64,000 nucleotides of DNA from Vicia villosa (GCF_029867415.1 NC_081183.1:69020980-69084979), one strand, 5' to 3'. Counted from the stretch's first letter, positions 12,035 through 23,990 are shown. The notes: generated from the sequence alone by a model not told the origin. Translations and numbers: made by a program.

Positions 12035-13526
12035 GTTTTGTAACTCGGTGAACTGACTTTTATTTTTTTTAAAAGCAACCAATGTTGCGATGAGCAAGAG
12101 TCGCCACCGACTTTTATTTTGTCCAATGTTAGGAAAGGTAAAAAGTACAGAAAAAGACCTCTTTTAAAAAGAAACGGGCTCGGGGGGTAAGTTATGAAAA
12201 GGGAAGGTGTAAGCACCCTTTTCATCCGTAGTTATCTACGGGCTCTTAACTTGCTTAGCTCATATTTTGTTTGTTTCGAGTTAAAAAATAAGTATAAGGA
12301 CTTTAGCGTAAATGTGTAGCCTTAGTTTTTTGAAATAGTGTGGAAAAGACTTTTATTGAGCTAGGCGAGTCAAGAGAACTACCCTAATTAATTGGTCTTT
12401 TTCTATGCTTTTTACGATTCCCAGGATTATCCATACTATATAGAAGTAGGAAATCCTTGTTATATTGGACGTGCGGGTCATCGAAGGGTCATCGAGGTCG
12501 TTTGAAGGCAACGGGTAGAGGTACCTTTAGCTATATTCGAAGGGACAATCATTGTTTCGTAGGCAACCGTTCGAGGGACTAGATCATATTACCGAGGCAA
12601 CATCGTGGGTCATCGAGGGACTTATGATCTTTACAATGATTTTTAATCGAGGGACTTTTGCTAATAGGTACCTCTATGTTCGAGGGACACGACCTTATTT
12701 CTAAAGGCAACCAAGAGGGGCGTACCCTAAGGGTGAGTGAGTGCAAGTGTGTTGGATTCGATTTATAGTTTATCTTGTATATTTTTTTTAGTGAGCTAGC
12801 GTTTGATTCTGTCTTATCATACACACCCTAGTTAGCATACATCTAAGCAATATATATACGATAAAATGCGGAAATTAAAGGTGCGGGAAAGTAAAGAGAT
12901 TCACTATCATATTTACATTTTTGACCTATATACATTCTAATGTCTAAATAAAAGAGATCAAATAAACAAACATGCGCCATACATGAGATTTCGAGATGAG
13001 AGGAGAAGAATCGGGAGAAAATAAATATTTTTTGATTTTTAAATTTAAATATAATTTAAACCTAATTCTAAGTTTATTTAATCAAACTAATTGAAGAAAA
13101 TAATTCTTACTTTATGGTTTTTTTTATGTAATTAAAGTCTTATTACTAAGTTAAATTATTAAAATAAATTACTAAAGTAAATTATTAAATTAAATTACCC
13201 ACTAAATAAAAAATATATCCTAAATTAATTAAGCCAAAAAAACCTAAATTATTAAGTGAAAAACAAAATGTTAATTGATTTTAGTTTGTTTTTCTTTTAG
13301 TTAAAGGTTTTTTTTTTGGTTAATAGATAAGACAAAAAAAGAAAAAAAAAAGAAACAATCCAATCATACGCCTCACATCCTTGAGGGATCATGTTGGACC
13401 AGCAGCTTTGAGACCCTCGGATCTAATCTTGAGAAGATCAAACGGTTCTCACATGGAAGCACATGCTAAGGGTGCGTGATTTGTACACACAGGATCTGCA
13501 AGAGAATTTGTTAAAAAAAAATAAAG

Positions 13527-13616
13527 AGGAAGCTCGGTATCGAACCCGCATCCACAACGTCACCAGCGTGTATCTCTTGCCATGCGTTCTACATTCTTCC
13601 TCTGCTAATAAGTTAA
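13527..13616 (-). other. tRNA-like module in the 5' LTR
   Basis: This is the LTR duplicate of the module at 4411-4498, with the same B-box GGTTCGATACCGAG and downstream T run. It is almost unchanged between the LTRs, as expected from their recent common copy. Confidence 0.4.
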
Positions 13617-14345
13617 CTCAAAAATATAATATTGGAAACTATTAACTAATAACCAAAAGTCAAAAAAATGATTCAAACTGGGCCCCACGAGCCATTGGAT
13701 GAACGAATAGGAGCTGGAGAGAGAGTCAGTCATGTTGACTGGCCAATAGCACATCCTGACGAAGACACGCAGGCAGTCAAAAGACCCTTGGCCGGAGGAC
13801 CACCGTGCGCCACCTTCTTCTCCGGCGATGGCTGCGTCAGATCCTGCAAAATACCAATAATAAATGTGCCAATGGTACCTTACCCCCCTAATTTGAGGGC
13901 TGCGATTCCATTGGTGCGGTCCTTTTGACCTATAAATCCCTGTATGATGAGATACGAAGAAGATAATGCAAACGCGGCCAACAATGGCAGAGGTAAATTC
14001 TCACGTGGAATTTCTCATGTAATGGCCTGGACCTGTCCTATATCATCTCCTAATCTCATTGGCATGGTTAGTTCAGATTAAAATCCACATATAAATGCAA
14101 TACGAAATGGAAAAATAAAAACACACATGGATATCATGGTATGCGATATTTATGCGTTCCTGGGCATCAAGATTGATTTATTCTTACCCTTTGGATATTC
14201 AGGAAACGATTTAAGTGATTTACCTAGAGGTATGGTGGCTGCCACGACCAATCTTGGTTGCCCTAGTTTCTTGAAAAAATTGAAGTTTTGAAAGGTTATG
14301 GAGGCTAGGGTTTCGTGAGTGTGGAGGCTGCAGAGTGTATGTATG

Positions 14346-14352
14346 TATATAT
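14346..14352 (-). promoter_or_regulatory. LTR TATA-like box
   Basis: A TATATAT run on the minus strand of the 5' LTR is followed downstream by ACACTCTGCAGCC and a CCTAG-rich stretch. It is mirrored by a longer TATATATATATATA run at 5221-5238 in the 3' LTR. It is the only strong TATA candidate found in this LTR; the start site is not determined. Confidence 0.45.
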
Positions 14353-15522
14353 GGGACAAATTAGGGTTGATAGGTTTAAAGAAAGATTGAGGAACTTGAT
14401 TGAAAAAATATCTTGTTTTGAAAGTGCATGAAAAGTTTCCTTTTTTCAATTGAATCCTATTTTGATGCTTTTTCTTCACGTGTAAATGAGACCATGGAAT
14501 GAACTTGGACATGTTTACATGAATGGAAAGTTTTTTGTGTGATTTGATTTTATTTATTTTGATTTTATTTGATTTATAGTGAATTTAATTGAATAAATCC
14601 AAAAATAAATAAATAAAATCATAAAATAAATAACCAAATGACAAATGGGCCTTTAATAAACTTGGAATTTCGTGGATGCTGCAATGATTATGTCCCATTA
14701 CTCAAAAATATAAATTTTGTCACTTAGGTTTTCACGCCTTTCTTGAAAATCGACCACCTTGTACCAATCATATCTCCCTCATTTTTTATCATATGAAGGT
14801 GTTATTGTACATTTTAGAAAGCTCAAAGAGTCTTCTAAAAGATACTTTTGGTTTCACCTTCATTGAACTCACCATGTTCATTTACCATCCTTTGAGAAAA
14901 AATGTCTTTTTTGTTGACTTTCAAAAGGACCTATAATGTATTAGCTTGTATCATCCAACTGGTGCATTTCTTGACTTTAGACCCAACATTAAAGTTGTAG
15001 AAAATGAAATTTCCTTGAGAATAGGCTTTGGTTGGGCAATTTTTGATGAACCATGTGAGAGTTATGATCGGTCAAAGTTCAGTTGACTTTCTCCTTAAAA
15101 CCCTAATTTAGTAACTTCTTCCTTTGATGATTTTGGACCTTTTTCTTGATGAATCAGGATCAAATTTTGATCAAATGATGAATATAACATAGAAATGTTG
15201 ATGTTGCCCTAAAATCGGGAGTTTTGACTGAACTTTGACCATAATTGACTTCTAGATCAAGGATAGTCGACTGTTGATCGTTTGAGCGGTTGATTGAGCA
15301 ATCTTATGAATAAGGGCTTGAAACTTGGCATAGGGATCCTTTGAAGCATATGGGAAACCATGAAGTCCACTTGAGGTGTCAAAAATCTCTTTTCATTGAG
15401 AAGAAACAAAACCCTAATTGGGGCCCTTTTGCTTAGGAGAAGGATGAGCATGCCCAATTCTTGTGTAGCCTTGTGCATGTAAGTCAAAATATGATGGGAA
15501 AATTTTGGGGTATGACATTCTT

Positions 15523-15803
15523 CTTCCTCTCTTCTTCAGCTCTTTCACGTTCTTACTCTTCTCCTCTTTTTCTCTTTTGCTTTCTATTTCCCAATTTTCC
15601 TTCTTTTCTTATTTTATGAAAAATAGAACTAAACTTTTAGTAAAGGCCTAACAATCAACACCTCCCCTTTACTAAACACAACACTGGCCCAATAACATTA
15701 TTTCTCAATTTTCTCCAATTTAATCCAATTAAAATACCAAATAATCCAAATAAATAATTTAAATTCTAATTAAATTAAATAATGGAAAATATGGGGTGTT
15801 ACA
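15523..15803 (-). mobile_element. Tekay-like chromovirus LTR, 5' part (split)
   Basis: The minus strand starts TGTAACACCCCATATTTTCC at 15803 and runs left into an A/G-rich stretch (AAGAAAAGAAGGAAAA). That matches the start of the solo LTR at 20197 (TGTAACAGCCCGATTTTTAT and a similar AAAGAAAAGAAGGAAAAG run at about 20600). It continues at 2920 after the inserted element. Confidence 0.6.
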
Positions 15804-15872
15804 GTTTCTTAGTACGCGACAAGTGTGGGAAACACTGTCGGTGCTTTTGTGTTGCTCTAATCATTAGTTTGC

Positions 15873-16460
15873 ATGAGTGTGATTGAAACAAGTGGGGGAG
15901 AAGCTCATGCTTCTCTGAGGTGGTTCAGGTCTGAACGGTTGGTTCGGCGTACCGTGAATTACAGAAGTGCAAATATTGGTGAGACTGCGTGGATTTATGA
16001 TTTCGGAGAAAGTATGGATTCAAGATTTATGTCTGATGGCCAGGTCGAAGTATCCTTGAGAGGGAATAATCAGTTACTTTTGTTGTTCGCATCTCTAGGA
16101 GTGGAGGGCGATGTTATGGCTAATGATGTGCCAGTTGTGTTTGAGTCCTGATGTTTCTTCGGGGATAATTGCGAATTGTCGTTAGAGCAAGATGTTGGAT
16201 GGACCTAACGTTATCCTTGGGGTGAACCGTTTGGAGTTAAGCCAATTGAGATTAGGAATTGCTTTGATGAGTCGATGTGGATTCTTATGTCGGAAGATAT
16301 CTGTTAAGTAAGTAGGATAACTCTTAGAAGGTGAAGCTCAGATGGTTGCAATGTTTTCAGCATTACATGATCGTTAAGTTGTCAGTGTTGAGTTACCATT
16401 GTGTATGACGTCGATGTTTTGAATGGTGATAAAGTGATGAATTGGTGTAAATTTTGTTGT
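15873..16460 (+). pseudogene. Degenerate chromovirus pol remnant, protease-RT linker
   Basis: The first part (15873-16151, 92 codons ending in TGA) ends with FASLGVEGDVMANDVPVVF, resembling the linker of Tekay-type polyproteins just before RT, which typically reads F(A/M)SL..E......LPVVCEFP. A second similar block follows near 16193-16420. It contains VILGV.RLE (compare the protease-end motif VILGM.WLE), then LLEGEAQMVAMFSALH and VELPLC, with stops between. This suggests two diverged copies of the same segment in a row. The identity comes from remembered family motifs and is tentative. It could also belong to another gypsy lineage. Confidence 0.4.
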
Positions 16461-16670
16461 TGGGATAATATAAGTGATTGTAGAATGTGGTGGATGTTGT
16501 TTAATGGTTAAGAATCGCGAGTGAGAGTCGGAACTCGAAGATATGAGTAGTTTTGTGAGAGGGATTGAAGTTTTGGTGTTTTTGGAAACTGAATCTAGTG
16601 TAATCGGTTACCACTTTGTTGATACTGATGGCCTAGTTTTGGGCATGTGATAAATATTGTTGTTCGGTAG
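16461..16670. other. Unassigned spacer
   Basis: About 210 bp lie between the pol remnant and the next LTR start. I see one GTAATCGGTTACC word near 16601, of the type clustered at 2284-2590, and no reading frame of note. Confidence 0.4.
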
Positions 16671-18241
16671 TGTCATACCCTAATTTTGACCCCCCCTGAG
16701 ATGTCACATCTCCAGACACTTCGTCAACTCAAGACAAATACCCAGAGCAGTCCCTTGTTTACCTAGTACTCAGTCGAGGGTGTTAAAGAACAAAGAAGCT
16801 CAGGCAAAGGATCAATCAATAAGAAAATGACCTCTAATACAATCATAGTACTCAAAATGATTCATTCACCCACCTATGATGATCAGAAACCAGTCATCAA
16901 GACTCAGGTTTGCTCAGGTCACCAAACTAGGGTTTTGAGCCCATCAAGGACTAAAATCAAGGCCCACATCTGGGAAACCCTAAAAAGCTCCAGGGCATCA
17001 CTCAAAATGTTTAATCATATTCAAATGATCCCTATGTCAATATCCAATGGGAGTTGTACTTCAATCCAGAGGCCACAGTCATTAATTTCATCTGGCCTAC
17101 AATTAGGGTTTTTGACCTAATTCACCTAGACAATTGACTTTTAGTCAGGACATGGTTCCACAACTCAAAACATGGCTCAAGAACTTCTATTACCTCAATA
17201 TGTTCCATTCATATCATTCATTTGAGGAGGATAGCTTGATTCATCTGAAATCTCCAGGAATTACAATTCATTTAAAAAAAGTCAACTGTACAAGCCACCT
17301 TTGACTTTTTGGGTTTTTAGTCAACCATGGACTTTTGAAGATTGAAATCATCAATATATGGTTATTGAAGTCATTTGACCAAGAAAAATCAAGAAAATTA
17401 ATCAAGAATAAAAAAGTCAAAGATTGAGTTTTCATACTTAGAAATTTTTCTAAGTGTTTAAAGGTCTTTTTTTCAAAACTTTGGAAGGGAATATCTCAAA
17501 ATTTCAAGTACAAACTGAAAAAAACTTCCAACATCAAAGTTGTAGATTTTGGTCCAATGAACAACTTTGTCACATATTATTGTTTGGCCAAAAATCAACC
17601 ATTAAAGAGATATGGAGCTTCAAAGTTGCTGCATCCATGAAGTTAGTGAAGAAACCCTAGTTTTCTTCAAACTTTATGGGTCTTTTTCACTAATTTCCTT
17701 AAAGATTTTGGACAAGGACCAAACTAATGAATCAAAGTACATACCAAGGGCTTTCCAAATTGTACTCAACCTTCTCCAAATTCATCATGAGCTAGGAATT
17801 GTGATTGATCAAAGTAAGGTGCATAAAGTCAAAGTCCAAGGCATCACCTACTTTGATTTTGCAAGTTTTATGAAAATTCCTTAACCAATTGATACCTCTA
17901 AACTCCACAAATACCATAAGGGATAGGATAGGATCAAATTTCATCATTGCACAAATATTTGAAGAATATTCCAAAAAACCAAAACATGTGATTATGTAAT
18001 GATTACATTTGTGAATTTATGGCCAAGTGGTGATTCATCAAAGGAATCTTCTCCCAACCAATTGGAACTCTCCTCTGCATCACAAATGTTCCCCAAGATC
18101 ACAAGAGATTAATGGATAGGGAGCTAGCTCGAACTTGTCATCATTGCATGGGTGATATTTTTGAAATTTCTTCCACACTAAGAAACCAAGTTAACCTCAC
18201 TAAGCAAGCTCACTCTCTCCAATTGCTCTGAATCTTTTGCC

Positions 18242-18250
18242 TATAAATAG
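18242..18250 (+). promoter_or_regulatory. LTR TATA box
   Basis: TATAAATAG is preceded by TTTTGCC and followed by AAGAGCATACC. It is a strong match to the plant TATA consensus about 1.57 kb into the LTR, and probably drives the element's transcript on the plus strand. Confidence 0.6.
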
Positions 18251-18993
18251 AAGAGCATACCTCAGTATTAGACACACCAAAGCAACATAAAATCTTGCTT
18301 TCTCCTTCTCTCCCTCATACTTAGGTTTTTCAAAGTTTCTTTGGCAAGATGACTCGAATTCTTCAAACCAGAGCTCTTCCTTTGAAAGTAAGTATTCAAA
18401 CACATCAAAGGGGTTATTTAGAAGTGATTCAAACACCTGGAACACTTCTGTATGTTCGAGCAAGAAGTTCTGGAAAGTTCTAACCCAAGCTAAGCATCTC
18501 AACACCTTCCTTGGGGATCACTAAAGCTATTTGGATCACTGCAGCAGCTCGGTAACACACTTTGATCAGAGCCCGATCTTCATTTTTGAGTTAAGCTTCA
18601 TGAACTTCAAACACCATAAGTCACGCATGATAAATTAAAAATGAAGTTACTAGTTGGTTTATGCACCTTTGAGGATCATTAACCCTCAATCAATTGCATC
18701 ATATCATACGCATACATCATTTCATTTTAAATTTCAGTTTTAGGGTTTTAGTGTTCATACGTGTGAATTTTAAGTTACACTGAAAATAAATGAAATTAAA
18801 GAACACCATCATGATCCTCGTTCAAAAACGAGCAAAATCCATGTTTACATCTTTGGATTTGGTTGAGAAACGAGAGAGTTAGAGATTCAAAAATTTTGAG
18901 CTCAAGGTTGAAGATGAAGATGGTGGCACGAAATTTGAATTTCTTGGGTCTTTTTAAAATATAACCAATTCGTTGCGTATGTTAAACAAACTG

Positions 18994-19066
18994 AGCGCGT
19001 AGCTTAGTTGGCCAGGTTTTGTGTGTTGGTCATGAGGGTGTGGGTTCGAACCATGGTGAGGCCAAA
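18994..19066 (+). other. tRNA-like module with perfect A and B boxes
   Basis: TAGCTTAGTTGG (A box) and GGGTTCGAACC (B box) lie about 40 bases apart inside the long Ogre-type LTR. A run of eight or more T follows near 19102. This is the best box match of the LTR tRNA-like modules in the window. Confidence 0.6.
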
Positions 19067-20001
19067 ACCAAATATTTACCACTTGTTTATTTCATTTTTT
19101 TTACAACTTTAACCAATTATTTCAAACATCAAATTAAATCATTTGCACTTTTTTTCACACACTTCTCACTTATTATGTCTATTTTGAGAATATCCAAAAA
19201 ATCACAAAAAAAATATATTATTTTAATATATTTTAATTAGGTTTAAAATCACATGTTTTTAAGTATGTCGTGATACTTTAACATATAGTTTTTCTTTTGA
19301 TTTTCAAATCTAATCACTTTGTAAATATTTTGTGATAAAAACGCTAATCATTTAGGTCTTAATTAGGTATAGACTTTGTCTTTACCCTAATTAAGTTGAC
19401 TTTATGTTAAAATTCAAAACTGTTTTAATCTCCAAATTAAACAAACGATTAAGGTTTTCAAACAACAAAACCTTGCATCATCCAGCAAAACATCTTCAAT
19501 TGTTTTTCATAAACAGTAAACAATTTCACATGGGCCTCTAATAGATTGTAAAACCCAACACCTTTTCTTTTTCAAAGTTTGTTTTTCAAATCATGTTTAA
19601 ACAGAAAACTTCTCATCTGTTTTCAAAACTTTCTTCTCGGTATTGAAGGGCATTATTCCCGGTGAAACTCTTCATATACCTATGTGGCCTAGTGTCCATC
19701 TTTACTTCTTCTGTTTTAAAAAAAAACATTTCAAAACTATTTCAAATAAACAAATCAACTGTTTTCAATCAAACATTCAATCTGTTTTCAAAACAACAAC
19801 AACGTCAAATCCATTTCACCTGGGCTCTCCCTGAGTCTAAGACCCAATCCCTTTTGTACATATATCTTTCAAAGGCCCCCTCTTCATCCAGGTTAGGCTC
19901 TACAGCTTTCAATTTACAGCTTTCATTTAACTTACTGTCAAATATAAACTGTATATACACTGTTTAGAACTCCGTCTGAGAAAAACCTTAGGACAAATAA
20001 A

Positions 20002-20004
<3 letters not shown>

Positions 20005-20055
<51 letters not shown>
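20005..20055. repeat. (AT)n microsatellite, about 25 units
   Basis: An uninterrupted alternating TA run of about 50 bases, likely to vary in length. Confidence 0.95.
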
Positions 20056-20060
<5 letters not shown>

Positions 20061-21697
20061 GACTATGGCCTAGGATTGAGAATGTCTTCCCGGTGAAGGC
20101 TCTTTCCTAATTAGAATTCTTTAGTTCAAACCTCGAGATGAATTATTCCCGGTGAAACATCTTGAAAAAAGCCTTCGAACAAAAATAGGGCACATCTGTA
20201 ACAGCCCGATTTTTATTAGTATTTATTTTACTATTATTTATTTAATCATTTGGTGTGTTAATTATTTATTTAATTGTTATGTGATATAATGATTAATTTA
20301 ATTAATTAACATTGTGTGTATTTGTGTTTAACTGGTTAATTGAGATAATAGTTTATTTTATTAATTAATTTGGTGTGTATATTTGTGTCTATTTAATTAT
20401 TGGTGTTATTTAATTTGAGTGGACTAAATAGAAATAATAAATAGTATGTAATTTTATTGGGCTTATTTATTGATGTTAGGAGTAAATAGGGGGTGTTATA
20501 TTTAGACCAATTAGTATATGTTAGTAAGGGTTAGAATAAGAGTATACCACATTTCCTATTCATTTTTCCTTTCATTTCAGGGAAAAAGAAGGCTGAGAAA
20601 TAGAGAAAGAAAAGAAGGAAAAGAAAAAGAGGAAAAGGGGAAGAACAACAAAGGGGAAGCTAGGGTTTGGAGGAGAAATTGAAGAGGTAAGGGGGAGAAT
20701 CCTTATTATTATGGGTTAGTATGATTGGGTCAATGGGTAGAAACATGTTTAAGTTGAAATCCCTAATTTTTATGGTTTTGAAATTGTTAGGTTTTGATGA
20801 GTAACCTTTGAGTTGTGATGATTAATTGTGTTTGGAATTGATATATGGGTGAAATTGAGGGATAGATTGAGAACCCGATTAGATATTTTTTTAATATTGT
20901 AGCGTGAAAAACAAATAGAAGTAGTGCTAGGTGCTAAATTATATCTACTGTAGTGATATAATTTACATATGGAAAGAAAATGAAAAGTGGTACTAGTTCC
21001 ATGTGGTATGTATATTTTACTGTAGCTGCAAGCCTATCTATATACATATATTTAGTTTCTTATATTGTTTCATGTGGGTATGCTAATTTTTTTTTGCCAT
21101 GTTCTGTAGCGTAAAAAAAAAAAGAAATTAGGCATGTGTGTTGGTAAGGAACTTAAGAATTTAGAATTTTATTTAATTTCAAAACAAAAATATTGTTGCT
21201 GCTCAATTTTGATTGAGTTATCGAAATAATACTAGTAGTAATTATAATTTCAATGTGGAAATGTGCTAGCTTTTTGTATGTTATATAATACTTCTGTGCA
21301 TTTTATCATTTAGTAGGTATTTATTATTACATTACATTCTTTTATTTTAAGTGACAAAAATGGCTAAATTAAAAGGGTTAAAGTTTGCTTTGATGTGCAT
21401 TTGGCAGCGCAATTCAAAACAGTCTCGTTTGATCGAATAGCCAAATTAAGCGGTATAATTAGTTGTCCGGAATTTGATGAAAATTTACGTGGTAGCTAAG
21501 TTTAATTAGTAGATTAACATGGTGGGGTTATTTGGTTGAAAATGTGATATTTACGAACCGACCGAAATAGTGTGGACTTGAATATCTTTTATATTAAATA
21601 TTGGTTTTGGAATAGAAAATGAATTAGTAACTTGGAACTAATGTAGTGTAATTATTAATTAGTTGATTTACTTAATAGTTAAATTAATTTCAATAAG

Positions 21698-22109
21698 TGA
21701 TCTTACCGAGCAGATCAGATGACCAGTAACAATGAAGGCTTGAGGCTCGGGATGATGAAGATGGAAAAAAGGGTTGTACCTGCAAGGCACTCCGATGCCA
21801 AAGTAAGTATGTATTCCACAAGGTACAATAAAGTATTAGGGTTTAGTGGTAAGAAAAGGATTACCTTGCCCTCTGTATGTAGAGGGCCATTTATAGGAAG
21901 TTTTAACGAGCGGATTGGACTCCTCCTTCTGTGGCGGATATTCAGGAGACACGTGGACTGTTTGTTTACCGGGCACGAGGGGTCCTCGCGGTCGGTCGCT
22001 TGGCCCGTTTGCCCCATCTGGTCGGATGGAAACCACCACGTGCGTCCTGAAGCGTATTGGGCCGAAGGCGGGAATGGCCCAATTGAATGGATTGGGCCGG
22101 TCCAGAACA
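21698..22109 (-). repeat. 3' LTR of the Tat element
   Basis: This 412-bp LTR starts TGTTCTGGACC on the minus strand and ends AAGATCA. It contains TATAAATGG at 21887-21895 and the hairpin GCCCTCT-GTATGT-AGAGGGC at 21868-21887. Confidence 0.92.
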
Positions 22110-22122
22110 GGAGCCCCCCAAG
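22110..22122 (-). promoter_or_regulatory. Polypurine tract of the Tat element
   Basis: The minus strand reads TTGGGGGGCTCC immediately before the 3' LTR start TGTTCTGG. Confidence 0.75.
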
Positions 22123-22394
22123 TTGTTGCTTCCGGTCAGAGGAGTGACGACTTATAGGAAGTAGATCCGAGGGTACGTGCCCTGTCTGTCCGAGGGAGTT
22201 AGGCCGTTTATTTCCGAGGAGAGGAAGGGTTAGGTCGGGGGTGAAGAAGCGTGTAGTTTACGAAAAGTTGGTGATTGGGAACGTTGCATTTAATGCGAAA
22301 TGATAGACAATCAATTACCTAGGCAGTAGGGTTAATGATGACCATCCCTCTGCGTCGTCTGGCACGTGCGGCGCGTGTGGGGATGTAAGTAGCC

Positions 22395-22403
22395 TATAAA
22401 TAG
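22395..22403 (+). promoter_or_regulatory. TATA box of the antisense gene
   Basis: TATAAATAG lies on the plus strand, opposite to gag-pol, about 290 bases inside the 3' LTR. It is followed by a pyrimidine-rich leader (CTTCATTCTCCCTCCG) with a likely start near 22425. Confidence 0.65.
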
Positions 22404-22525
22404 AGGACGAACCCCATTTTTCCAAACTTTTCAAATTCGTTTGCTTCATTCTCCCTCCGTCGACTCCTTTCTCTTGCAGTTGTGTTTGTTACAGATTCTT
22501 CAGTCTCTTCATCAAAGTCGTAACC

Positions 22526-22948
22526 GTAAGTTTCTGTTTTCTGCCTTTTTATGCTTAGATCTTTATTTAGAATTGACTGCATGTGGTTAGGGTAAGCTTT
22601 TACGAAGATTTTTTGATGAACGTAGATGATGAACGTGGTGGCGTACGGTGGAGATAGGAGCTTCCTCCGTCGTACATGAGTGTGCTTTGTTATATTTTAG
22701 CTTCTGGATTTCTGTATACTTTTTAGTGTGTTTTTCTTCGTGCTTCAACGTCGTAGTTAGAGGTCCTGCGTTTTTGACCCTTTTCCCGGGCGCGAGTTTC
22801 TTTTTGCTTGGTATTTGTGGTTTATGGGGGGAGGCAAGGACGCAGTTCTTCTGGTCTCTGGGCCGTAGGCGTGCCCTTTCACTCTGGACGATGGTGGAAG
22901 GGTGGATTTGATTTAACTGTCAAATTCACTGTTTCCCCTGTGTTTCAG
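22526..22948 (+). other. Predicted 5'-leader intron of the antisense gene
   Basis: The donor CC|GTAAGTTTCTG at 22526 and acceptor CCTGTGTTTCAG ending at 22948 are near-consensus plant splice sites. The coding ATG at 22968 follows 19 bases later. Predicted from sequence only. Confidence 0.6.
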
Positions 22949-22967
22949 GTGAAAACTGGCCGAAGAG

Positions 22968-23871
22968 ATGCGCCCGACGGCATCTGGTTCGTCGTCTTCC
23001 ACTCCTCCGGCTCGGCAAGAGGTGCCCCAGCGGGTCTGGGTGCACCAGGAGGCACTGGACACAGAGAGTTACTCTGTGGAGGATGACTCTGATATTTTCA
23101 CCGAGGTGGGTGAAGGGTGGTCGGTTCTGATTCCGGCCGAAGAAGACCGAATCTGTGATGTATATTCCCCTGATTTGATTCCAATGTACAAGGTGGTGTT
23201 CTGGGAAATGGGTTTTCGTGCCCCTTTTACCGAGTTCCAGGTGGCGGTTCAACCATTTGGAGGTGGCTCCCAGGCAGCTTCACCCTAATTCCATCGCTTT
23301 TATCCGAGCCTTCGAACTGGTTTGTGCCCATTTGAAGATAGCGGCGACGCTTTCTCTGTTTTTCTATATATTCTATGTTCAGCGCACAGAGAGGGAAGGT
23401 CGCTTTGGATGGGTATCTCTGAAGCAATCCAGAAATGTTTTCAAGTCTTATTCTGACTCTTTGAAAGGCTATAAGTCCCGCTTTTTCCTCATCCGCCCTC
23501 ACTCTCGGGAAGCTCGGGAAAGTGTCTTCGACCGCGTGCTGACTTTGGATGTCCATGGTCGTGCGGTGCTCAATGACATTGGGGAGCCAGTCACCTCTCG
23601 TCGGTATAAGTTCAGATTTTTCTGGTCGCAGGATCACTTTAGGTATGGGACCGACCAATACATCACCCGGCTTTCGGATTTGGACGAAGATGCCCGAAGA
23701 GATTATACTGCTCTTCAGCAGTTCGTGCAGGGTCTTCCGGTTGTTGCCAAAGTGGACCGCTCGGGGGTACCTGTTAATGGCGATGACGGGGAGCCGATCA
23801 GAAAGCCTGGGGTGATTAGTATTAAGGTCTTCTGGCTGGGGGTACTGATGAGGGAGCGTTTGCTTATTTGG
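22968..23871 (+). pseudogene. Antisense gene of the Tat element, first coding exon
   Basis: ATG 22968 opens a frame rich in Ser/Pro and then acidic residues, ending near FTEFQVAV. The homologous continuation (HLEVAPRQLHPNSIAFIRAFE..., open 23218-23925) lies in another frame, so about one base is missing near 23253. The second part has GWVSLKQSRNVFKSYSDSLK, YKFRFFWSQDHFRYGTDQY and a basic/acidic mix. It resembles proteins annotated as putative gypsy-type transposon (Transposase_28-like), which is a tentative assignment. A run of five G near 23838 probably lost one base, because one more G restores an open frame up to the donor at 23872. The gene faces opposite to gag-pol and has its own TATA box. 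Antisense accessory genes of this kind are known from some Tat elements such as Grande. Confidence 0.7.
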
Positions 23872-23990
23872 GTACCACCCCTTTTTGTTATGTTTCGTCT
23901 TTTATTTTTAGCTCTGTTGTTTTAGTATTTTCCTCTCTTAGAAGTTTTGTGAGAGGCATGTTTTTTATGCGTTTTTCTTTTTCTTTGCAG
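23872..23990 (+). other. Predicted second intron of the antisense gene
   Basis: The donor TTG|GTACCACC and acceptor TTTCTTTTTCTTTGCAG ending at 23990 enclose 119 T-rich bases with several stops. Splicing joins the shifted first exon to the frame of the next exon if the missing base near 23838 is counted. The next AG, two bases on, is an alternative acceptor. Confidence 0.6.

Larger units (their letters stand above)
2926..15517 (-). mobile_element. Complete non-autonomous Ogre-like LTR element, TSD TTCTT
   Basis: A 12,592-bp element is bounded by two near-identical LTRs in the same orientation and flanked by TTCTT at 2921-2925 and 15518-15522. On the minus strand the order is 5' LTR (15517-12039), tRNA-Arg primer site, 5.6-kb internal region, polypurine tract, 3' LTR (6401-2926). 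The LTRs begin TGTCATACCCC and end TTACA. No open frame longer than about 100 codons resembles gag, protease, RT or integrase, so mobility would depend on enzymes supplied by another element. The internal region holds a 37-bp array (10949-11308), a core shared with the element starting at 53122, and a 35-bp array (7041-7460). LTR differences look like a few dozen in 3.48 kb, so the insertion is young compared with its surroundings. Confidence 0.9.
12039..15517 (-). repeat. 5' LTR of the non-autonomous Ogre-like element
   Basis: This is the 3479-bp partner of the LTR at 2926-6401. It is the 5' LTR because the primer site lies immediately inside it, separated by four bases. It carries TATATAT at 14346-14352, a tRNA-like module at 13527-13616 and a hairpin CCGTAG-TTAT-CTACGG at 12226-12241. 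Small open frames occur identically in both LTRs, which reflects duplication rather than selection. Confidence 0.9.
16671..20196 (+). mobile_element. Long Ogre-type LTR, 5' part (split by nested insertion)
   Basis: It starts TGTCATACCCTAATTTTGACC, has a TATA box at 18242, a tRNA-like module at 18994 and an (AT)n run at 20005. It is interrupted at 20197 by a solo LTR flanked by ACATC and continues at 33706. With the right part the LTR-like sequence is about 5.8 kb, in the range of the very long Ogre LTRs. Several small open frames (16827-17120, 17612-17884) show no recognisable domain. Confidence 0.65.

Noticed and set aside
17454..17884. Overlapping 60-90-codon frames in the long LTR
   Set aside because: No domain, no splice or promoter context, and they lie upstream of the LTR TATA box.
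18994..19066. True tRNA gene
   Set aside because: A and B boxes are good, but acceptor and anticodon stems cannot be drawn, so only a tRNA-like module is called.
22648..23086. Alternative plus-strand frames inside the leader intron of the antisense gene
   Set aside because: They fall between good splice sites, and their sequence is low-complexity Trp/Phe/Gly-rich text.
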